Both the position numbers and the translations under genes were made by a program. 64,000 bases of DNA. It comes from Nonomuraea harbinensis. Its GTDB lineage: Bacteria > Actinomycetota > Actinomycetes > Streptosporangiales > Streptosporangiaceae. The first letter of the stretch is position 1. Each line of letters begins with the position of its first letter. The stretch lies in contig NZ_JAHKRN010000001.1 in the NCBI RefSeq assembly GCF_019396385.1, positions 342,344 to 406,343 of the forward strand, given 5' to 3'. Shown piece by piece: positions 24,783 through 32,379 of the stretch. Under the pieces are notes generated by a model. It was given only the letters and a program-made list of their open reading frames with translations, was not told where the DNA came from and did no database searches.

Positions 24783-26164
24783 CAGAGAACCTCCTGCCCA
24801 CCCTCGAAACGCTCACCATTGCCGAGCGTGATCCGGACCGTCTGGTCCTGCTCACCGGCGGTACCGTGGTGACCGTGGACCCTGTACTGGGGACGCTCGA
24901 AGACGCCGACGTGCTCCTGCGCGGCGATCGGATCGCGGAGGTCGGCCGCGGCCTGACGGCGGCGAACGCGATCGTCATCGACGTGTCGGGTTCCATCGTC
25001 GCCCCCGGGTTCGTCGACACGCACCGTCACTCCTGGCAGGCCCAGATGCGGCGCACCATTCCCGACGTCAACGACCTCGCGGGCTATCTCCAGTCCACGC
25101 TCATGCAGGTCGCGCCGCTGTACCAGCCGCACGACATGTACGTCGGAACCCGCCTGGCGGCGCTCACGGCGCTGGACTGCGGGATCACCACGATGCTCGA
25201 CTTCTCCCACAACTCCCGAACCGGCGAGCACTCCGACGCCGCGATCCACGCGTTGCTCGAATCCGGCATCCGCGGCGTACACGCGTCGATGAGCCCGCAT
25301 TTCGGCGACTGGGACCAGCAGTGGCCGCACGACCTGGCACGACTTCGGACGACCTACTTCTCCACCGACGACCAGCTGGTCACGCTGAGACTCGCCGCTC
25401 TCGCCACCCCTGATATCGCCGGGGCGCGCCTCGCCTACGGCCACGACCTGGCCCGGGTCGCGGCTGACCTCGACATCGGAGTGAGCCTCGACGTCATGTT
25501 CGGGGCGGCGGCGTCCGAGGCGATCGTGCGGTGGGAGCGAGAAGGACTGCTCGGACCGCACATCGAGTCGATCCACTCGACGGCCCTGTCCGGCGACGCG
25601 TGGTCCGCGATGCGCGACACGGGCGTCACCGTGTCGCTCGCGCCGACCTCCGACATGCAGATCGGCCTCGAAGACGCCGTCCCACCGGTCGACGAGGCGC
25701 TCGAATATGGCATCCGGCCCGGTCTGTCGGTGGATGTCGAGGTCGCGCTCGCGTCGGACATGTTCACGCAGATGCGCACCCTGCTCGCCGTCCAACGCAT
25801 GCGCGCCGTCCACGCCGCCTACGGCACCGACAACGAGCCCGTACGCATCACGACACGTGACGTCCTGGACTTCGCGACGCTGTCCGGCGCCCGAACGCTC
25901 CGGCTCGACGACACCACCGGGACCATCACACCCGGCAAGCAGGCGGATCTCATCGTCGTCGACGCGGAGGACCTCAACACCATGCCGCTGCACGACCCGG
26001 TCGGGACTCTCGTGCTCGGTGCCGACCGTGGCAACATCACCTCGGTCTGGGTCGCCGGTCGCGTCCGCAAGTGGGCCGGGCGCCTCGTCGGCGTCGACGT
26101 GGACGACCTGCGCACCCAGGTGCACGACTCGGTCGACGCCATCACCGGTCGGCGGGCCGCTTGA
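24779..26164 (+). CDS. Amidohydrolase family protein (chlorohydrolase/cytosine-deaminase-like)
   Basis: 461 residues. The N-terminal sandwich is LVLLTGGTVVTVDPVLGTLEDADVLLRG, the metal motif is APGFVDTHRHSWQ (HxH about 84-86), and later motifs are TMLDFSHNS, IHSTALSGDAW and the Asp region SVDVEVALASDMF. The C-terminal sandwich reads GTITPGKQADLIVVDAEDLN. It deaminates or dechlorinates a ring or hydrolyses an amide; substrate not predictable. Coupled to the upstream fusion protein by a 4-base overlap and under the same divergent XRE regulator. It is followed within 40 bp by the broken integrase. Confidence 0.88.
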   Translation: MTENLLPTLETLTIAERDPDRLVLLTGGTVVTVDPVLGTLEDADVLLRGDRIAEVGRGLTAANAIVIDVSGSIVAPGFVDTHRHSWQAQMRRTIPDVNDLAGYLQSTLMQVAPLYQPHDMYVGTRLAALTALDCGITTMLDFSHNSRTGEHSDAAIHALLESGIRGVHASMSPHFGDWDQQWPHDLARLRTTYFSTDDQLVTLRLAALATPDIAGARLAYGHDLARVAADLDIGVSLDVMFGAAASEAIVRWEREGLLGPHIESIHSTALSGDAWSAMRDTGVTVSLAPTSDMQIGLEDAVPPVDEALEYGIRPGLSVDVEVALASDMFTQMRTLLAVQRMRAVHAAYGTDNEPVRITTRDVLDFATLSGARTLRLDDTTGTITPGKQADLIVVDAEDLNTMPLHDPVGTLVLGADRGNITSVWVAGRVRKWAGRLVGVDVDDLRTQVHDSVDAITGRRAA

Positions 26165-26197
26165 TGCCCTGAGCGCCCGGCCTGATTCCGCCGACGG

Positions 26198-27027
26198 GTA
26201 GCGAGACGTTCGGGTCTTCATCAACCGCGTCCGGAAGGAATGCCAGTGCTGCGAGCACGGATGGGACGCCTCCCGTGAGCGGCCCACCTGCTGCGCCCTT
26301 GAGGCTCCGAAATGCTGCGGGTCGTATCTGTCCACACGGATGATCCAGTCCATCCACGCGGTCCTTCGGAACGCGCTCGAACGGGCCGTACGTGAGGAGA
26401 TCATTCCGCGGAACATCGCGAAGCTCGTCACGGTCTCCGTGCCCTCGTCGACGCGTGCTGAGGGTATCTCGTGAGGATCGGTTCCACTCGCTGTACGTCC
26501 TCTGCCTCGGTCTCCGGCGCGGGGAACTGCTCGGCCTTCGCTGGGAGGACGTCGACCTCGACTCGGGCACTTTGGAGGTGGTCCAGACTCTCCAGCGCGT
26601 CGGTGGCGAGCTCCGGTTCGTCCGTCCCAAGACGGAGAACTCCGAGCGCACGATCCCGCTGCCCGAGATCTGTGTCGATGCTCTCACGGAGCACCGCAGG
26701 CGGCGGTTCGTCGAGCGGTCAGACGTCTGGCCTGACTGGGACGATCATGGACTCGTCTTCCCGTCTCGGCGGGGAACGCCGATGGAACCCGACAATCCCC
26801 ACCGAAGCTGGGGAGCCGTCCGTCAGGCCGCCGGCCTCGGCGAGATACGCCTCCACGACATGAGGCACACCTGCGTGAGCCTCCTCCTGGACCTCGGCGT
26901 CCCGCCGCACATCGTCCGGGAGATCATCGGCCACAGCGACATTGAGGTCACCATGACGATCTGTGCCCACGCTTCTCTCGATGAGAAACGAAAAGCACTT
27001 CGACGGCTCGGAGATTCACTCCAATAG
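26198..27027 (+). pseudogene. Broken tyrosine integrase of the older tRNA-Phe element
   Basis: Homologous at DNA level to the intact integrase at 39438-40709. The first ~145 codons are missing. A block reads VFINRVRKECQCCEHGWDAS and STRMIQSIHAVLRNALERAVREEIIPRNIAKLV, then stops at about 26470 after loss of some 20 codons and a frameshift. The C-terminal catalytic half continues in another frame (26470-27027): CLGLRRGELLGLRW, HDMRHTCVSLLL and HSDIEVTMTICAHASLD. In the last block the catalytic Tyr position reads Cys (TICAH versus TIYAH). It is inactive several times over. Confidence 0.9.
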
Positions 27028-27034
27028 AAGTCTT

Positions 27035-27066
27035 AAGGGGTTTTCCCTCACTCGGGAAGGCCCCTT
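27035..27066 (+). terminator. Rho-independent-like hairpin after the broken integrase
   Basis: AAGGGG-TT-TTCCC / GGGAA-GG-CCCCTT pairs across a short loop (with two G-U pairs) just after the integrase stop; no long U-run follows. Confidence 0.5.
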
Positions 27067-27085
27067 AGCTCTGTGACCTGGGACT

Positions 27086-27388
27086 TTAAGCCGCCAGAGC
27101 TGTCAACCTCCTGCTTTCGGGCAGGCTAGCGCGACTTAGCTTGTTAGGACTTTTTAGGGCAACACCACGCTTGGGCGACGATTTATCGTCGTGTCTCCAC
27201 CGTGCCCCGCGCCAGGCGATCCAACTGGTCATGCCACCGGAGAGGAGCATGAACCCTACTTGGGATGGCGTGGGCGCTTCATCGAAGCCAGCGGCTGCGG
27301 CCCCCATCGCAGCCAGACCCGGTATGAGGGCATCGACAGGCCGCGGCTGTGTGGGCCGCCGGTTCCGGCGGCGCGCGCGCCCTCCCAT
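27086..27388 (-). CDS. Possible small hydrophobic protein
   Basis: A 100-residue frame with a basic N-terminus and a hydrophobic stretch (IPGLAAMGAAAAGF, FMLLSGGMTSWIAW), then a basic tail. No clear ribosome site and no family recognised. It could be a small membrane protein of the older element or chance. Confidence 0.25.
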   Translation of the reverse strand: MGGRARRRNRRPTQPRPVDALIPGLAAMGAAAAGFDEAPTPSQVGFMLLSGGMTSWIAWRGARWRHDDKSSPKRGVALKSPNKLSRASLPESRRLTALAA

Positions 27389-27510
27389 GGATCACATTAT
27401 GCCCACATGTCCCGCAAGTCGCGCGGGAAGCTCTGGGGATCTCTCAACTGCTCGCGACGCTACAGGTAGAGGACGTTGCCGTCAGGGTTGCCGTCAGCAG
27501 ACACAGAAAC

Positions 27511-27605
27511 GCCCCGGAGCGGTGATCGCTACGGGGCATTCTTGCTGGTCATCTAAGGTGGTCAGGGGCGGGGTCGAACCGCCGACCTTCCGCTTTTCAG
27601 GCGGA
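27511..27605 (-). repeat. attL of the AICE: duplicated tRNA-Phe 3' part and terminator
   Basis: The 50 bases 27556-27605 are identical to 41487-41536, which cover the 3' end of tRNA-Phe back to the 5' side of the anticodon stem. The hairpin GCCCCG...CGGGGC (27511-27537) parallels the terminator at 41443-41468, with differences. The tRNA copy is incomplete and cannot give a tRNA. This marks the left end of an element about 13.9 kb long. Confidence 0.9.
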
Positions 27606-27640
27606 GCAATCACCCTGCTCGGATGATCGAGGTTGTGGTC

Positions 27641-27729
27641 AGGCGCGTGTGGACGATGGCGCAGATGCGTCGGCATGAGGGGACGTTGCTGTCAGTGCTG
27701 CTGTCACCTCATCCATGGTCACCCGGTGG
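27641..27729 (+). repeat. About 85-bp imperfect repeat, copy B, just inside attL
   Basis: Pairs with 18081-18165. It contains GGGGACGTTGCTGTCAG followed by GCTGCTGTCAC. A related direct-repeat pair (GACGTTGCTGTCAC-GTTGCTGTCAC) is at 41404-41430, inside the right end, and at 27470-27497 before the left att. These are candidate integrase or excisionase arm sites. Confidence 0.65.
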
Positions 27730-28219
27730 CAAGGCCCGACGGAGGAGGGCCTTGCCACCGATCGCCCCAGCCCGTACGACGGGCACCGAAGTCCGCGATC
27801 GTCGTTAGCGGGTCGCTTTGCTTGCTCGCAGCGGCTCATGCCTGGGCCGTATAATTTGCCCAGCAGGTCGCGAGTGCGCGAGCGAGGCCCAGGATGCGCC
27901 GTCGGGATCACTGCAGGTGTGCCTTCAGTATGGATCTGCGCTGGCGCTGCGCCGTCGTCGGGCTGGTAGTACTAGCCACTGTCTAGGAAACGACCTGCTT
28001 CCGCCCTGTTCACGGGGTGCGAAGGCCCCGAACTGCCCACGTCAGGACGAGAGCAGGGGCATGCGGCGTGACGAGATCGCAACGTCTCGCCAGGACGATA
28101 ATGTGATGCACATCACATTGCCGCGACCCGCCATCACCGCACGGAATTTCGTTTAAGGGATGTGAGGCCCGTGTGCGTACGCCACGGCCGGAGATTTGCC
28201 AAACGAAAGGAATCGCCCC
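27730..28219. other. Gene-free stretch at the left end of the AICE
   Basis: Apart from the CRP-like palindrome at 28100-28119, I see no supported gene. Short frames here have no ribosome sites. Confidence 0.35.
28100..28119. promoter_or_regulatory. Perfect CRP/FNR-type palindrome upstream of the secreted protein gene
   Basis: TGTGA-TGCACA-TCACA (28102-28117), extended to 8-bp arms AATGTGAT/ATCACATT, about 100 bases before the ATG at 28220. It matches the consensus of CRP family sites. Actinomycetes have CRP homologues that use such sites. Confidence 0.6.
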
Positions 28220-29056
28220 ATGAAAAGAGCGGTGTACTCCGCGCTTCTCCTGGCCATCGCATCGTTCGCAGTCACCGGAGAAGGCCGGTCGGAGTTGCGG
28301 GACCCGGCGTTACTTGCGCAGCAGTGGGCAGCATTCCCGGAATCCCGGCAGCCGCGGCCGGTCGTGCTGATCGGAGCCCTTCCGGAAGTGAACAAGTCCG
28401 GCGGCTACATCACCCGAGTGCGGCTTGGCGCGAATTTGTCTTCACAAGCTCCGAAACCAGCCGACGTCCTGTTGGCGGACGGCACCGCGAGCCTTCCGCA
28501 GATCTCCCCCATCGCGGCGTATGAAGAAGTGAGGCGACATATGGAGCGACGTGCGGCACCGGGACGCGAGGGCACCGTTCTGAACGCTGAACACGTTACT
28601 CACGAATTCCTCTCCGATCGCGGCCTGATACGACTACCGGCCTGGAGATTTCAGATCGCGGGCGGCGGATCGTTGACGTGGCCGGCGCTTTCCCCTCAGG
28701 CATTCTGGCGCCTCGGGTCGGTCTCCTCGTCCTCGAAGATCATGCGGGTGAGCGCAGACCGCACGAAACCCGAGATCACCGTATGGATGGACTCGGGGCA
28801 CGGCTGCGGAGAACAGGGGGACGAGCGGCCGACCGTGCATATCATGGAAACTTCGGACGTGGTCATCGTCAGTACGGCCAAGCCTCCGGCGTCCCTGGAC
28901 AGGATGTGCGTCTCGACCGCCGATTTCCGGGCTCGGCCGTTCACCTACGTATTGAGCAGCCCCCTGGGGAACAGAGGGTTGCTCGACGAGGCCGGCCATC
29001 TTCCGGTCGTCCACCACGAGGACGTGGCGCCGATACCCGGCAAGCCGCCTCGCTAG
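28220..29056 (+). CDS. Secreted protein of unknown function (AICE cargo)
   Basis: 278 residues from the ATG at 28220 after CGAAAGGAATCG. Signal peptide: MKRAVYSALLLAIASFAVTGEG. The mature part has no family I know. It contains PRPVVLIGALPEVNKSGGY, AFWRLGSVSSSSKIMRVSADRTKPEITVWMDSGHGCGEQGDERPTVHI and one further Cys (DRMCVST), so one disulfide is possible. It is convergent with the serine protease; their stop codons share the four bases CTAG (29053-29056). It is a candidate inhibitor, substrate or partner of the protease, on position alone. Confidence 0.65.
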   Translation: MKRAVYSALLLAIASFAVTGEGRSELRDPALLAQQWAAFPESRQPRPVVLIGALPEVNKSGGYITRVRLGANLSSQAPKPADVLLADGTASLPQISPIAAYEEVRRHMERRAAPGREGTVLNAEHVTHEFLSDRGLIRLPAWRFQIAGGGSLTWPALSPQAFWRLGSVSSSSKIMRVSADRTKPEITVWMDSGHGCGEQGDERPTVHIMETSDVVIVSTAKPPASLDRMCVSTADFRARPFTYVLSSPLGNRGLLDEAGHLPVVHHEDVAPIPGKPPR

Positions 29057-30336
29057 AGGACTATGTCAAGCGACTGTATGGCCGTGTAGAAGTCCTGGAA
29101 CACCAAGTAGTCGCCGTCACCGTTCTGGTTACAGCCGCTGATGATGCCCTCAGCGAAGACGTAGGAGTAATCGCCGCTGAGCGAGAATACCGGGCCTCCA
29201 CTGTCGCCGCCGCGGCATCCGCGCTCCCCGTTGACCTGGTCGGCGTGAAACATGTCGCCATAGCACTCGTAAGTACCCCACAGGTCGGTGTCGCAGTATC
29301 CGACCGGGAAGTCGTTCCTGACCTGCCACAGGCACACGGCGCCGCTGTACGATCCCGAGGTGCAAAGCCATTCGCCCGGGGTGACGTGACTCCATCCGGC
29401 GACCCACTTGGTGTACTCGGGGCTGGTGTTGGCGCCGCCAGGGACGCCCCCGTCCCACATGTACTTGGATGCGGGGCCCGGCATCCCGATCAGCATGAGG
29501 TCGTAGTTGACCCTCTCACTGGTGGCGTAGCCGATGTTCGCCGATCCTGCACTGTTCCACCAGTACTGGCCTTCGTAGCCACAGTGGCTCGCCGTCACGA
29601 GATACGAGTAGCCGCTGGTGCGCCCCTGCACGGGCCAGCCCGCAGTGCAGAAGGCGCTTCCGCCGTCCCAGATTCTCGCGCCTGCGAAGAAGGGATTGGT
29701 GTCGTTGAGACGGCCAGCGGTCCTAGCCCGGGGTTCCTGCTTGATCGTCAGGGGGACGCGTATGTCGGCCAAGGCCGAGTAACTGGCCTGCAGTTGTGAC
29801 GGTGCCGTGGTGACCTCGGTTACGGCGACTATGCCCGAGCCGTCGCCCTTGACCTCCACCCGGTGGATGGACCCCTTGGGGTCCTTGAACATCTGCTCTT
29901 TGAGCTTGTCCGCCTCGGCGTGCAGTTCGGCGCGGGAGTATGGGGCCTGCGTGACGGTCACCGGGGCGTCGACTCGTGCGCTTTCAATGGCGGCGGAGAT
30001 GTCAGAGGGCACTTTGCCCTTCCACCAGACCTGCACGCCTTCGTTGTTGATGTGAATACCGGCGAAGCCGCTCCCCTGCGGATTCCGGACGTCACCGACG
30101 AGCTGCACCAGGGCTTCTTGTATCTTGTTCGCGGCCCGTTTACGCGGCTCCTGCTCCTTCATCAGATCCAGAGTGCCTGGAGGTAGGTGACTGAAGGGCT
30201 TTCCTTCGATGGACAGTTTCGACTCCGGGTCGTCGCCGACCGTTTCAGCTGCCGAAACCGGCGCGATAATCGCGCCCACAGTCAGTGCAGCCATGAACGG
30301 GACCAGTAATCGCCGGAAACACTGTAATCTGTGCAT
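29053..30336 (-). CDS. Secreted chymotrypsin-like (S1) serine protease, AICE-borne paralogue
   Basis: 427 residues from the ATG at 30336 after AGAAAGGAAAAC. Signal peptide (LLVPFMAALTVGAIIAPVSA), pro-region with GFAGIHINNEGVQVWWKGKVP, then the protease domain: His in LVTASHCGYEG, Asp in RVNYDLMLIGM and Ser in CRGGDSGGPVFS, with several Cys. Same architecture as the protease at 21216, but on the opposite strand and in the intact element. The promoter region carries the palindrome TCAAGATCTTGA. Confidence 0.9.
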   Translation of the reverse strand: MHRLQCFRRLLVPFMAALTVGAIIAPVSAAETVGDDPESKLSIEGKPFSHLPPGTLDLMKEQEPRKRAANKIQEALVQLVGDVRNPQGSGFAGIHINNEGVQVWWKGKVPSDISAAIESARVDAPVTVTQAPYSRAELHAEADKLKEQMFKDPKGSIHRVEVKGDGSGIVAVTEVTTAPSQLQASYSALADIRVPLTIKQEPRARTAGRLNDTNPFFAGARIWDGGSAFCTAGWPVQGRTSGYSYLVTASHCGYEGQYWWNSAGSANIGYATSERVNYDLMLIGMPGPASKYMWDGGVPGGANTSPEYTKWVAGWSHVTPGEWLCTSGSYSGAVCLWQVRNDFPVGYCDTDLWGTYECYGDMFHADQVNGERGCRGGDSGGPVFSLSGDYSYVFAEGIISGCNQNGDGDYLVFQDFYTAIQSLDIVL

Positions 30337-30390
30337 GTTTTCCTTTCTCTCGCGTACCTGATCTTGTTGTATGTAATCATGGCTTCACTG

Positions 30391-30402
30391 TCAAGATCTT
30401 GA
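30391..30402. promoter_or_regulatory. Perfect palindrome TCAAGATCTTGA upstream of the second serine protease
   Basis: 54 bases before the protease start, within an AT-rich promoter. The partner of 21141-21152 (one base different). Probable operator for a shared regulator. The rest of the gap up to 30606 holds nothing I recognise. Confidence 0.6.
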
Positions 30403-30606
30403 TCACCTGACGGCTTATGCGCAGGCCTGCCCAGTGGACTCGTTGAAGTCCAACGCGTGGCGGTGCTGGCCGCGATCGGCCGGAGAGCCGCAGCGCGGCC
30501 AGCGACCGCCCAACGCGCGCCAGGCCGCCGCAGGCGGGCTGGCCTTGATGACGAGCAGATAAGTTGCTTTCTGGGTTGCCCGTAGCTGTGTCTGATGGTG
30601 CTTGAG

Positions 30607-31335
30607 CTACTGGTGGCAGGGCTGAGCGATGGACCAGATGCGGGTCATGCTCGTGAGGTAAGTCGCTGCTGGCCCTTCGTCGTCGCCACCGGTGAGGTGC
30701 ATGACCGGGGCGTTGGCTGCGGGCGTGCCGTAGGCGTGGGTGTTGACGAGCAGTTCGTTGTCGGCCTGGTAGATGGAGTTATAGAGCACGGTGCGGTGAA
30801 GGCGGATCTGGACGCCTTGGACTCGGAGCAGGGGCCGGTACAGCGCCAGCGCGTTCTTAACCCTGGCTGCCATCACCTCGGCGCCGATGCCCTCGTCGGC
30901 TCCGCGCTGGGCAACGGCCTCCCCCTCGGGATCGCCCAGGAGGATGCAGACCTTGACGCCGGCCTTCGCGCGGGCCGTGAGGCTGTCGAGAACCGCCCGG
31001 TCCTCGGCCAGGAACAACGCGCTGTAGGCCAGGATGCCGATGTCCTGTCGGGCAGCGCTGAAGTGATTGCGCCAGACCGTTTGAGGGACGGCCCAGCGGT
31101 GCGGATAGATCGCCTCGACGCCTGCGGCGAGTGCGTGGTGTCGTGGCGCGACCTCCGGCCATAGGTCGGCCTCGTCGACGTGGAGGAGGTCGGCGACGGC
31201 CCAGCGGTGACGCGGGTAGGGAATGCGGCCTTGAAGCCATCGGCTGACGGTCTTGGGGTCGACAGCCAGGGCGGCAGCGACGTCGATGGTGTTGAGCCGG
31301 GCGGCGGCCAGTGCGTAGCGGAGGTTGTCGTTCAC
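30607..31335 (-). CDS. XRE-type HTH protein with PLD-like DUF5919 domain (copy 1)
   Basis: 242 residues from a GTG at 31335. HTH: LNTIDVAAALAVDPKTVSRWLQGRIPYPRHRWAVADLL. The rest is a phospholipase-D-like fold (AIYPHRWAVPQ, FSAARQDIGILAYSALFLAED, KVCILLGDPEGEAVAQRG, HRTVLYNSIYQADNELLVNTHAYG). The second half lacks a clear HKD pair, so catalysis is doubtful. A close paralogue is at 33399-34139. Both face a promoter region with AGACGTCC motifs and probably bind them. Confidence 0.8.
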   Translation of the reverse strand: MNDNLRYALAAARLNTIDVAAALAVDPKTVSRWLQGRIPYPRHRWAVADLLHVDEADLWPEVAPRHHALAAGVEAIYPHRWAVPQTVWRNHFSAARQDIGILAYSALFLAEDRAVLDSLTARAKAGVKVCILLGDPEGEAVAQRGADEGIGAEVMAARVKNALALYRPLLRVQGVQIRLHRTVLYNSIYQADNELLVNTHAYGTPAANAPVMHLTGGDDEGPAATYLTSMTRIWSIAQPCHQ

Positions 31336-31385
31336 GACCGGCCTGCTCCTTCCGGAAGGTGACCCTGTGCTGCGACGTTAACATC

Positions 31386-31405
31386 AGACGTCCCTAGACG
31401 TCCCC
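31386..31405. promoter_or_regulatory. Direct repeat AGACGTCCC (10-bp period) in a divergent promoter region
   Basis: AGACGTCCC at 31386-31394 and again at 31396-31404, one helical turn apart, between XRE copy 1 (leftward) and the gene at 31496. The same core is at 32318-32341 and 34154-34193. Candidate operator for the DUF5919 regulators. Confidence 0.6.
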
Positions 31406-31495
31406 AAGTTGCGGTGTTCCCGCCCCACCTGCTGGGGCGAACCTCGACCCACAGCACACGCACCCGCACCCGCACCGACGTCAGGGAGACTCGGC

Positions 31496-31849
31496 ATGCA
31501 GACCAGCAAGACCATCAAGGACCAGCAACGCGCCTACGCACAACGGCTGCTGGCCGCCCTCCGCGAGCAGCTGTCCGCGCGGGACGTCACGGCGGTGCTC
31601 ATCATCACCGCCGACGGCCGCCCCGCCCTGGACGTGACCGACAGCCGAGGCCGGATGCGGCGGGTGTTCGTGCACCTGTCGTTCTGCTGGTTCTACTGGG
31701 GCGACCAGAACGACGAACGGGTCTCCTTCCTCCAGATGGCCGGCGCGGTCGACCGCATCGAGCAGGCCGCCCGCGACGGCTGGCACGACGGCGAGCAGGG
31801 CGAACTCAGCATCAACCTGGACCACATCCTCGATGCCCACCGCGGCTGA
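31496..31849 (+). CDS. Hypothetical AICE protein
   Basis: 117 residues from an ATG at 31496 after GGGAGACTCGGC. Predicted alpha/beta: MQTSKTIKDQQRAYAQRLLAAL, VTAVLIITADGRPALDVTDSRGRMRRVFVH, then FCWFYWGDQNDERVSFLQMAGAVDRI. I recognise no named domain; proteins like this accompany GntR genes in AICEs. First gene of a rightward set with the double GntR and the HD protein. Confidence 0.65.
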   Translation: MQTSKTIKDQQRAYAQRLLAALREQLSARDVTAVLIITADGRPALDVTDSRGRMRRVFVHLSFCWFYWGDQNDERVSFLQMAGAVDRIEQAARDGWHDGEQGELSINLDHILDAHRG

Positions 31850-31853
31850 GACG

Positions 31854-32306
31854 ATGGCCGAGCGCCGATGGCTGACCGGCGGGCGCGCCTACCCCCAGAT
31901 CGCCAGCCGCATCCGCGACCAGATCCACACGGGCCAGTTCCCGCCCGGCACGGTCCTGCCCTCTGAGGCGGAGCTGTGCCGGACGTTCGGCGTGGCCCGC
32001 AACACCGTCCGGCGCGGCCTGGCCCTCCTGGAGAAGGAAGGGCTGGTGGTCACCGTCCCGTCCAAGGGCCACGTGGTCGCCGGGCAGCCCGGAGCCACCT
32101 CGTACCGGTACCAGGAGATCGCCGCGACCCTGCGCGAGCAGATCCAGTCCGGCGACCTCGCCCCCGGTGCGGCGTTGCCGAGTGAGGCCGAGCTACGCCG
32201 CCGCTTCGCCACCTCGCGCAACACCGTGCGGCAAGCCCTGGCCGTCCTGGAGCACGAGGGGCTGATCGTGGCCGAGCATGGCCGGGGCCGTTTCGTCCGA
32301 GATTGA
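31854..32306 (+). CDS. GntR-type regulator with two tandem winged-helix domains
   Basis: 150 residues from an ATG at 31854 (an ATG at 31833 overlapping the previous gene is possible). Two complete GntR DNA-binding domains follow one another: residues about 10-75 (YPQIASRIRDQIHTGQFPPGTVLPSEAELCRTFGVARNTVRRGLALL) and about 82-149 (YQEIAATLREQIQSGDLAPGAALPSEAELRRRFATSRNTVRQALAVL). There is no ligand-binding domain. A tandem duplication within one gene, so it may bind two half-sites as a monomer. Confidence 0.85.
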   Translation: MAERRWLTGGRAYPQIASRIRDQIHTGQFPPGTVLPSEAELCRTFGVARNTVRRGLALLEKEGLVVTVPSKGHVVAGQPGATSYRYQEIAATLREQIQSGDLAPGAALPSEAELRRRFATSRNTVRQALAVLEHEGLIVAEHGRGRFVRD

Positions 32307-32317
32307 CACACCCGCTG

Positions 32318-32341
32318 GCGAGACGTCCGGGGACGTCTCGC
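32318..32341. promoter_or_regulatory. Perfect 11-bp inverted repeat with AGACGTCC core
   Basis: GCGAGACGTCC-GG-GGACGTCTCGC between the double GntR gene and the HD gene, 38 bases before the GTG at 32380. Operator and/or hairpin; shares its core with 31386-31404 and 34154-34193. Confidence 0.65.
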
Positions 32342-32379
32342 CTCGCCCTCTGGATGCGAGGGCGGCCTTGCCGCCTATC

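Noticed and set aside
27511..27605. A functional tRNA-Phe
   Set aside because: Only the 3' half and terminator are present; the D arm and 5' acceptor strand are missing.
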